A stretch of 5,341 bases of DNA from Deltaproteobacteria bacterium (GTDB lineage Bacteria; Desulfobacterota; Desulfarculia; Adiutricales; Adiutricaceae), in the NCBI GenBank assembly GCA_031269135.1, contig JAISZP010000089.1, forward strand, positions 1-5,341. Reading direction: 5' to 3'. A program made the position numbers and the translations under genes. The stretch's first letter is position 1; the number at the start of each line of letters is the position of its first letter. Shown here one piece after another: positions 1-5,341 of the stretch. A model generated the notes under the pieces. The model worked only from the letters and a program-made list of their open reading frames with translations. It was not told the origin of the DNA and ran no database searches.

Positions 1-864
1 CTCGGCGTCGATCGGCTTGACGGACTCGATGACCTGAAATACGGCGATGCTGTCTTTAAGTCTAATCGGAGGCGTCTGGCGGCTTTCGCGCTGAGACGCT
101 TTTAAAAGCTCTTGAGATAGGTTCGTATCTTTAAACAGGCTGAAAGTCGTCCTATCCAGAGGGTTTAGATACATCGGCTCGGTTACGATGACGGCATACC
201 CGGCTTCCTTAGCCGCCTGAGCCATATCGTAGAGCGTTCGGCTTTTTTTGGAGGGCTTTAAAAGAGCCTCCGCCGCCTTTTCGTTTTGCACTAATAATAC
301 CTGCGCTCTATAGACGTTCGTCAGGGGAAATTTTCGAAGCCAGGCCTTCCAAAACGGAATCCAATCCTCTCGGTTGGGGCGGGCGTGGAGCATGGCCACT
401 TTCCTATACATGGCATCGAAAAGTATTTGCTTTTCGATGGCCTGCTTTAAATCCTCCAACGATTGTCCCTTTGGGGCGTGACAGAGGGTACGAGCCTTAG
501 AACCGTCGCAGCCCCATGATTTGCTGTACAAACTCAGTCGAGCCTCTATTTGCTCAGGGCTTACCGTAACCCCCTCTTTTTGGGCGGCTTGCCTGACGAG
601 TTCTTCGTCTATCAAGCGGGACAGTATCTGGCGGACATTCACATGGCCCGGATCTTCGGAGGTCAGAGTCAAATTCGGTTGATTGGCCAATTCCATGACC
701 TGCTCGACGGCCGAGCGAAGGATTGGTCGACCGTTGACGGTAGCCGCCGTTTCCGGATCCCACAGTTGCCGTTTATAATGGTTCTGGAAGGCTAAGACGC
801 CTACCGCCAAAAAGACGGCCAAAAAAAGGAACATCACAAACAGCTTAAGCTTTTTCCGTCTCAA
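1..864 (-). CDS. SurA/parvulin-type periplasmic folding factor, membrane-anchored (C-terminus cut by window edge)
   Basis: The frame is open from a TTG at 864 to the left edge, giving 288 codons with no stop. An in-frame TAA lies seven codons before the TTG, so this is the earliest possible start; the alternative is ATG at 834. TTG is preferred because GGAGG lies just upstream and because it supplies a basic n-region (RRKKLK, residues 2-7) before a hydrophobic segment at about 9-27, forming a signal anchor. After it comes a SurA-N-like helical region: 'ATVNGRPI' (41-48), then 'RLIDEELVRQAAQKEGVTVS' (83-102). Residues 185-285 resemble a parvulin rotamase fold ('YRAQVLLV...AAEALL', ending 'AVFQVIESVKP'), but the usual catalytic signatures (HIL, GGxLG, GxHI) are not visible. 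Cys119 and Cys128 lie between the two parts. By family, such proteins assist folding of exported or outer-membrane proteins. The family call is fairly firm; enzymatic activity is doubtful. Confidence 0.8.
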   Translation of the reverse strand, partial: MRRKKLKLFVMFLFLAVFLAVGVLAFQNHYKRQLWDPETAATVNGRPILRSAVEQVMELANQPNLTLTSEDPGHVNVRQILSRLIDEELVRQAAQKEGVTVSPEQIEARLSLYSKSWGCDGSKARTLCHAPKGQSLEDLKQAIEKQILFDAMYRKVAMLHARPNREDWIPFWKAWLRKFPLTNVYRAQVLLVQNEKAAEALLKPSKKSRTLYDMAQAAKEAGYAVIVTEPMYLNPLDRTTFSLFKDTNLSQELLKASQRESRQTPPIRLKDSIAVFQVIESVKPIDAE

Positions 865-865
865 A

Positions 866-873
866 CTCCCTCC
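866..873 (-). promoter_or_regulatory. Shine-Dalgarno sequence deciding the TTG start of the SurA-like gene
   Basis: Read on the minus strand, GGAGGGAG is followed by one T and then TTG. The GGAGG core lies 4 nt from the TTG. It is too far (34 nt) from the ATG at 834 to serve it, so it supports initiation at TTG 864. Confidence 0.65.
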
Positions 874-935
874 AGGTCGGCTTTAGGTCGATTAAACCAA
901 AGCCCAGAGATTTTATGGCCGATATGAAAAACCTC

Positions 936-959
936 TTAATCATCTGAATTTTTGATTAA
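936..959. repeat. AT-rich inverted repeat upstream of the SurA-like gene
   Basis: TTAATCA (936-942) and TGATTAA (953-959) form a perfect 7-bp dyad with a 10-nt centre. It sits about 70 bp upstream of the TTG start of the SurA-like gene and downstream of mfd. It could be an operator-like site or part of a promoter region, but a 7-bp AT-rich dyad can occur by chance and no good -35/-10 pair is placed around it. Confidence 0.25.
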
Positions 960-967
960 ATAGTCGC

Positions 968-986
968 AAAAAAACGCATATGGCGT
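968..986 (-). terminator. Weak intrinsic-terminator-like hairpin downstream of mfd
   Basis: Read on the minus strand, ACGC-CATAT-GCGT forms a 4-bp stem with a 5-nt loop and leads directly into a run of seven T. It lies 112 nt after the mfd stop codon and before the SurA-like gene. The T-tract is good but the stem is short, so it could at most reduce read-through. The rest of the 233-bp gap (865-1097) shows only a 9-bp direct repeat (CGCAAGACC at 1049 and 1071) and no convincing gene. Confidence 0.25.
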
Positions 987-1097
987 CGGCGCTGGATCCT
1001 GCGGTGAAAGATCGCTGCAAAAGCGGTGCGACGGCGGCAAAAGCTCTGCGCAAGACCCCTTCAAAACCGCCGCAAGACCGGCAAACCGCTCCAAACG

Positions 1098-4000
1098 TCA
1101 AATCAGCTTCCCCAAAACAGCCATTACGCCCTCTAAGGGCCTTCCTGGGTGTGCGCACTCGCCCTTAGCCACAAAAAGGCGTCCTGCGGGAGTCAAGCGG
1201 TTTTTAAATTTCGAGCCGGAGATGAAACTCATGACTTTTTCGTAGCTGGCCGGACCTTGGGGACCAAAAGTCACCGTAAGCCCTTCGCTGCCGTTCTCCA
1301 GACGCCGTATCTGGGCCTTACGCAGCAAGATCTTTATCACCATCAAGTCCAAAAGGTTTTGGGTCTCGATCGGCGGCTTGCCCAGGCGGTCCTCCATCTC
1401 CGAAACGATCTCGCTTATCTGTCGTTCGTCGGCGCAGGACGCCAACCGGCGGTAAAGAACGAGACGCATCTCAGTGTCGGGGGCGTAAGATTCAGGTATG
1501 TAGGCCGGTAGTCCTATGACGACCTCGGGTTCGTATTGTTCTTCCCAGGGTTCGTTTTTAAGTTCTCTTATGGTCTGCTCCAAAAGCTGAGAGTACATCT
1601 CATAGCCGACCAAAGAGGCCTGACCTGATTGAGCGGCGCCTAAAATGTTTCCGCTGCCGCGTATCTGAAGATCGTGCAAGGCTATCTGATAGCCGCTGCC
1701 GAGCTCGGTATGGTCCAATAAGGCCTTAAGCCGCTTTCTGGCGTCGTCGGTCAAGGTGTCGGGATCGTCTATCATCAAATACGCATAGGCCTGGATATGG
1801 CCTCGGCCTACTCTTCCTCTGAGCTGATAAAGCTGGGCAAGCCCGAAACGGTCGGCTTGATCGATGATGATCGTGTTGGCCGAGGGGAAATCCAAGCCAG
1901 ATTCCACGATGGAAGTGGAGATCCAAACGTCTATCTCGCGGTTTAAGAACTTTCTCATCACCTCTTCAAGTTCTTGAGGCTTCATCTGTCCGTGACCCAC
2001 CCCAAAGCGCACCAGCGGCATCAGTCCCTCCAGCCGCTTGACCCACACTCCCAAGTCCTTGACTCTGTTGTGGATGAAAAACACCTGGCCGCCTCTGGCA
2101 AGCTCTATGTCGATGGCCTCCACTATGGCCTCGTCCTGGCGGCGCATCAGGCTCGTTTTAACCGTCAAGCGGTCTTGAGGTGAGGTTTCTATCAAAGACA
2201 TGTCCCTGATGCCGCTCATCGACATCGACAGACTCCTGGGGATCGGAGTGGCGCTCATCGCCAGCACGTCGACCTCCGTCCGAAGCTTTTTCAGCCTTTC
2301 CTTGTCCGCGACCCCGAAGCGGTGCTCTTCATCGATGACCAGCAAACCCAAATCTTTAAACGCCACGTCTTTTTGCAAAAGCCGGTGCGTCCCCACCACG
2401 ACGTCGATCGTGCCGGCCGATAGCTTTTTTAAGACCTCTTTTTGTTCAGAGGGCTTTTTGAAGCGGGACAATGAGGCGACGCTTATCGGCCAAGACGCGA
2501 ACCTCTCGATGAAACTTCTCTCGTGCTGCTCGACTAAAATGGTCGTGGGCACCAAAACGGCCACCTGCTTGCAGTCCATCGCCACCTTAAAAGCGGCCCT
2601 CATGGCGACCTCTGTTTTTCCGTAGCCCACGTCCCCGCAGACCAGCCTGTCCATGGGCTTTGAGGCCGACAGATCGCTCAAGACGTCGTCGATGGCCTTC
2701 TCCTGGTCGGCGGTGGCCTCGTACTGAAAGGCCGCTTCAAACTCCATATACTCCTGATCTCTGGGACTGAAGGAGAAGCCCTGGGTCGTTTGTCTGGCCG
2801 CATACAGCTTCAGCAGATCCTCGGCCATCTCTCTGATGTTTTCCTTGACCTTGTTCTTCAGCTTCTCCCATGAGCCGGTTCCTAAAGCGTCGAGGTGCGG
2901 GGGATGATCGGCCGCACCCACGTACTTGCTGACGGAAGAGAAGCGCTCCACCGGAACGTAGAGCTTGTCTCCCGAGCGGTAGCAGAGATCGAGAAAGTCG
3001 CCTTTCTGACCGTTCGAGAGAATTAAAGTCACCAGCCCCAGGTACTGACCTATGCCGTGCTCGGAGTGCACCACATAGTCGCCGCTGGTGAGATCTTTAA
3101 GTCCGTTGAAGCCTTTGAGTCCTCTAAACTCCTCGGTAGCTCTCCTTCTTAATCTATGCTTGGCGCCGAAGATCTCGTCTTCGGAAATATAAGCGACGTT
3201 GTCGAAATGAGCCACAAAGCCCCCCGACAACTGGCCCACCGTGAACAAGAGCGTTCCCTGCTTAAGCCGTCCCTTGAAATCTTTGTCGGGCGACAGCTCA
3301 TATTCGCTCAGCATTTCCGCCAAGCGCTTCTTTTGCTCTTTAGTCCTTAAAACTAAATTCACGCTGAAGCCGCGTCCTAAAAGCGCCTTTATTCTGGCGG
3401 CCAACGGACCTAAAAGCCCTGTCGCCCGCCTAGGCACAGTCATCGCCGCCTTCAAATCGTTGTTGTTTTCGCACTGAAAGGTGATGGGACTGAGGCCGGT
3501 GAAATCTCCTCCGTCGATGACCATCTCTTCGGAGCTTATGTACGAGCCTTCGATAATCTCTTCGAGCAGCTTTTTGGGGCGCTCGAAGATGTCGGTCACC
3601 GGAAGGTGCGGTCTTTCTTCCTGCTCCAAGCGGTTGAAATGATTGTCCAAGTTCAGCCAGCTTGCTTGTCCGGCCTCAAAGAGCCTCGACGGCTCGCTCA
3701 ACAAGACTTTGACGCCGCACTGCTTGAGGAAGGCCGACAGCGACACCCTTTTTTCATCAAATAAGGGCGCCCAGTTTTCCAAGTCCGAGGTCACAGACCT
3801 GTTTCTGAAGCGTGAGGCCAGCGGATCGCATAGAAGCGACAACCAATTTTTGTCTTTCGCAAGCTTCTCCAAGGCGCAGGCGGCCTTCTCGCCTACTTGC
3901 TCGGCGACGACGACTTCGGAAGCCGGAGGAATGACCAGACGATCGAGACTGCCGATGGATTTTTGATCGTCGACCATAAAGACCCTCAGCGATTCGATGA

Positions 4001-4580
4001 AGTCGCCGAAAAATTCAATCCTGACCGGCTTATCCTGACCTGCCGGAAAGACGTCGATCAGTCCGCCTCTGACGGAATAAGTGCCGACCGACTCGACTTG
4101 CCCGACGTGGGAATAGCCGTTATCGGCCAAAAATTTCTTGAGGAAGACAAAATCGATTTCCTTGCCTTTTTCTAAGGTCATCGTCCTTTGGATTATGGAA
4201 TCGGCGGGAGGAACCAATCTGAGAGCCGCGCTTATGCAGGCGACCACGACGGCCGGTTTTTCTTTTTGAGCCAGGCACAACAGCGAGTTGAGGCGTTCGG
4301 CGGAAGGGGCGGTGGCCGTGATCTGATTGAGGAAAGGCTTGCTCTCGAAGCCGGCCAGCAGCTTGACCGGACCATTTCTCCAAAAAAAACGCAGATCCGT
4401 GACTAAATCTTCCGCCTCCAAAGCGGAGGGGGTAAGTATTAAAAGCCGATTATCGGCCAAAGGACCATCGAGCAACTGTGAGACAAGATAGGCTAAGCCA
4501 GGGGAATTTAAGCCTCTAAGATGGATCTGCCCATCCCATGATGGGGTCAGGTCTTCGAAAAGACTGCTGTAGGTGGGCAT
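1098..4580 (-). CDS. mfd: Transcription-repair coupling factor Mfd (TRCF), complete
   Basis: This cytoplasmic ATP-dependent DNA translocase removes stalled RNA polymerase from damaged template and recruits UvrA for nucleotide excision repair. The 1160-aa length fits the family (E. coli about 1148). Domains in order: the UvrB-like N-terminal module, with 'RGGLIDVFP' (171-179) and 'RIEFF' (187-191), whose R171, R187 and F191 align with the E. coli residues recalled as contacting UvrA; the CarD-like RNA-polymerase-interaction domain from about 498 ('GDYVVHSEHGIGQY') to 557; the RecG-like translocase with Walker A 'GDVGYGKT' (649-656), DEEH box (750-753), 'SATPIPRSL', and motif VI 'QLRGRVGRG' (919-927); the TRG motif around 'LQIRGSGNILG' (971-981); and the D7/TRCF C-terminal domain from about 1020. 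ATG 4580 is chosen although no clear Shine-Dalgarno precedes it. An upstream in-frame TTG at 4655 would add 25 residues unlike the family. No frameshift or missing motif was seen. Confidence 0.97.
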   Translation of the reverse strand: MPTYSSLFEDLTPSWDGQIHLRGLNSPGLAYLVSQLLDGPLADNRLLILTPSALEAEDLVTDLRFFWRNGPVKLLAGFESKPFLNQITATAPSAERLNSLLCLAQKEKPAVVVACISAALRLVPPADSIIQRTMTLEKGKEIDFVFLKKFLADNGYSHVGQVESVGTYSVRGGLIDVFPAGQDKPVRIEFFGDFIESLRVFMVDDQKSIGSLDRLVIPPASEVVVAEQVGEKAACALEKLAKDKNWLSLLCDPLASRFRNRSVTSDLENWAPLFDEKRVSLSAFLKQCGVKVLLSEPSRLFEAGQASWLNLDNHFNRLEQEERPHLPVTDIFERPKKLLEEIIEGSYISSEEMVIDGGDFTGLSPITFQCENNNDLKAAMTVPRRATGLLGPLAARIKALLGRGFSVNLVLRTKEQKKRLAEMLSEYELSPDKDFKGRLKQGTLLFTVGQLSGGFVAHFDNVAYISEDEIFGAKHRLRRRATEEFRGLKGFNGLKDLTSGDYVVHSEHGIGQYLGLVTLILSNGQKGDFLDLCYRSGDKLYVPVERFSSVSKYVGAADHPPHLDALGTGSWEKLKNKVKENIREMAEDLLKLYAARQTTQGFSFSPRDQEYMEFEAAFQYEATADQEKAIDDVLSDLSASKPMDRLVCGDVGYGKTEVAMRAAFKVAMDCKQVAVLVPTTILVEQHERSFIERFASWPISVASLSRFKKPSEQKEVLKKLSAGTIDVVVGTHRLLQKDVAFKDLGLLVIDEEHRFGVADKERLKKLRTEVDVLAMSATPIPRSLSMSMSGIRDMSLIETSPQDRLTVKTSLMRRQDEAIVEAIDIELARGGQVFFIHNRVKDLGVWVKRLEGLMPLVRFGVGHGQMKPQELEEVMRKFLNREIDVWISTSIVESGLDFPSANTIIIDQADRFGLAQLYQLRGRVGRGHIQAYAYLMIDDPDTLTDDARKRLKALLDHTELGSGYQIALHDLQIRGSGNILGAAQSGQASLVGYEMYSQLLEQTIRELKNEPWEEQYEPEVVIGLPAYIPESYAPDTEMRLVLYRRLASCADERQISEIVSEMEDRLGKPPIETQNLLDLMVIKILLRKAQIRRLENGSEGLTVTFGPQGPASYEKVMSFISGSKFKNRLTPAGRLFVAKGECAHPGRPLEGVMAVLGKLI

Positions 4581-4785
4581 AAGATGAATACCGACGTTTA
4601 CGCCGCCCAAATGACAAGGGCGTCGGGAAGAGGGCTGAAACAACCGAAAAAACAAGTGAAATCGTCTGCCGCAACGCTGTTGAGAGAGTCGCCGAAATCA
4701 AAGACTCGTCCCAATCTCCCGAAGGATTTCAGGTCGGCGAGTGAAGCAGTTATGGAGGATCGATCTCGACCCGATGTTTTTATTA

Positions 4786-4814
4786 AAAGTATCCCAGAGA
4801 CTCCATCTTGTCAA
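4786..4814 (-). promoter_or_regulatory. Candidate sigma70 promoter for mfd
   Basis: Read on the minus strand, a consensus -35 TTGACA occupies 4814-4809. It is followed after 17 nt by TACTTT (4791-4786), or after 15 nt by GATACT (4793-4788), which matches TATAAT better but has a short spacer. Transcription would run into mfd with an untranslated leader of about 200 nt. I see no known riboswitch or strong hairpin in that leader (4581-4785). The -35 is convincing and the -10 is mediocre, so this is a candidate only. Confidence 0.4.
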
Positions 4815-5004
4815 GTTTAGAAGGCGATGAAATGTTTGGAAGGCAAGGAAAAGTTCGGAAGTCAAGGAAAAATTTCGATGACAAGGAAAAGTTCAAAAAG
4901 CAAGGAAAAGTTCAGAAGTCAAGGAAATATTCAGAAGGCAAGGAAATATTCAGAAGGCAAGGAAAAGTTCAAAAAGCAAGGAAAAGCTTAGAAGGCAAGG
5001 AAAA
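4815..5004. repeat. Minisatellite: ten tandem 19-bp purine-rich units
   Basis: Ten consecutive units, each exactly 19 bp, start at 4815, 4834, 4853, 4872, 4891, 4910, 4929, 4948, 4967 and 4986. The plus-strand consensus is GTTCAGAAGGCAAGGAAAA, 15 of 19 bases being purines. Units differ by a few substitutions and by no indels. The end units, and unit 4 (4872), are the most divergent; units 5 and 9 are identical. A decayed eleventh unit (GCTCGAAAC and A-run, 5005-5020) fades into the putative IS boundary. There are no unique spacers, so it is not a CRISPR array. The array is intergenic, between the mfd promoter region and the insertion sequence. Its function is unknown. Confidence 0.93.
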
Positions 5005-5063
5005 GCTCGAAACAAAAAATCTAGGTCCCAGTACACCCTTGCACACCATAGCTCGCGGCAAGA

Positions 5064-5091
5064 TTGTCGTTTTCGCTAAATGCTGTATACT
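5064..5091 (+). promoter_or_regulatory. Candidate sigma70 promoter of the IS630 transposase
   Basis: TTGTCG (5064-5069) and TATACT (5086-5091) are separated by 16 nt, matching the -35 and -10 consensus at 4 of 6 and 5 of 6 positions. Transcription would begin just before 5100, giving a short leader containing the ribosome binding site of the transposase. Confidence 0.5.
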
Positions 5092-5117
5092 GACTTGAAA
5101 CCGCCAAAGAGGACCCC

Positions 5118-5341
5118 ATGGCAGCGAAATACATAATTTCTCTCACAAGCGACGAACGTGACGAACTTGATTCAATTGTGAAAAAAGGCAAAAATGCCGC
5201 TCGAGTCATTCTCTTGGCGCTTGTTTTACTGTTTTGCGACGCAAGTCCCGAGGGTAGAGGCAAAAAAACGAATGCCCAAATCAGCAAAGAGTTGAATATC
5301 TCGGAGAGAACTATCGAAACCCTCAAGAAACGCTTTGTTGA
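5118..5341 (+). CDS. IS630-family transposase, N-terminal part (cut by right window edge)
   Basis: ATG 5118 is preceded by AGAGGA (5108-5113) with 4 nt between. Seventy-four full codons are visible. The N-terminus has the IS630 pattern: 'YIISLTSDERDELDSIVKKG' (5-24), then 'KNAARVILLALVLL' (25-38), then a helix-turn-helix 'TNAQISKELNISERTIETL' (51-69) followed by 'KKRFV' (70-74). In this family the segment binds the terminal inverted repeats, and a downstream DDE catalytic domain, not in the window, carries out cut-and-paste transposition at TA sites. No stop or frameshift occurs in the visible part, but whether the gene is intact cannot be judged from here. It is divergent from mfd, with its own promoter. 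Confidence 0.88.
   Translation, partial: MAAKYIISLTSDERDELDSIVKKGKNAARVILLALVLLFCDASPEGRGKKTNAQISKELNISERTIETLKKRFV

Larger units (their letters stand above)
5022..5341 (+). mobile_element. Left end of an IS630-family insertion sequence (right end outside window)
   Basis: The element is identified by the IS630-type transposase that begins at 5118. The left boundary is inferred: CTAG at 5021-5024 contains a TA (5022-5023), and IS630 elements insert at TA, often within CTAG, duplicating the TA. If correct, the element proper begins at 5024 (GGTCCCAGTACACCC...) with about 94 bp between its end and the transposase start, a reasonable spacing. The right inverted repeat is not in the window, so the terminal repeat cannot be confirmed. 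The preceding bases belong to the decayed edge of the 19-bp array. Confidence 0.6.

Noticed and set aside
940..1158. 72-codon minus-strand frame starting at a GTG inside the end of mfd
   Set aside because: It is out of frame with mfd, uses a weak start, shows no domain signal, and runs through the intergenic hairpin. The Mfd C-terminus already looks complete at 1098.
980..1168. 62-codon plus-strand frame (Ala/Lys/Pro-rich) overlapping the mfd 3' end
   Set aside because: There is no ribosome binding site, the composition is low-complexity, and it lies antisense to the mfd terminus; most likely a by-product of GC-rich sequence.
2200..2625. 141-codon plus-strand frame inside mfd
   Set aside because: It is antisense to the Mfd helicase motifs (Walker A to SATPIPRSL), has a Ser/Thr-rich shadow composition, and no ribosome binding site was identified.
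4516..4701. 61-codon minus-strand frame across the mfd start
   Set aside because: It starts at a TTG, and about half of its length is an alternative frame of mfd codons; no domain or Shine-Dalgarno sequence is seen.
4815..5004. CRISPR array
   Set aside because: The units are contiguous 19-mers with no unique spacers and no cas gene is nearby.
5021..5326. 101-codon minus-strand frame with a hydrophobic, signal-like N-terminus
   Set aside because: It is the antisense shadow of the IS630 transposase, which has a promoter, a ribosome binding site and a recognisable family pattern.

Overview
The window looks like a stretch of a mid-GC, Gram-negative-type chromosome. The Mfd sequence (wording of the RNA-polymerase-interaction domain and helicase motifs) and the SurA-like gene just downstream of it recall Deltaproteobacteria/Desulfobacterota. 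That placement rests on remembered family resemblance, not on a search.

Layout, left to right. Positions 1-864 (minus strand) hold the first 288 codons of a membrane-anchored SurA/parvulin-type periplasmic folding factor. It runs off the left edge and starts at a TTG behind a strong Shine-Dalgarno sequence. Positions 865-1097 are a 233-bp intergenic gap with a weak terminator-like hairpin and an AT-rich dyad, and no convincing gene. Positions 1098-4580 (minus strand) are a complete, apparently intact mfd gene for the transcription-repair coupling factor (1160 aa). Positions 4581-4814 are the mfd leader with a candidate sigma70 promoter at its far end. Positions 4815-5004 are a purine-rich minisatellite of ten 19-bp units in perfect register. 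From about 5022 to the right edge lies the left end of an IS630-family insertion sequence, with its own promoter, ribosome binding site and the first 74 codons of the transposase on the plus strand.

How the parts relate. mfd and the SurA-like gene point the same way and could be partly co-transcribed, although the gap and the TTG start with its own ribosome binding site suggest separate translation. The insertion sequence is divergent from mfd. The candidate IS junction is a CTAG site exactly where the 19-bp array decays, and the other end of the array touches the predicted -35 box of the mfd promoter. The most unusual part of the window is therefore the segment 4786-5117, where a tandem repeat, a promoter and a mobile element abut. 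I see no clearly novel gene system; the genes themselves are of familiar families.
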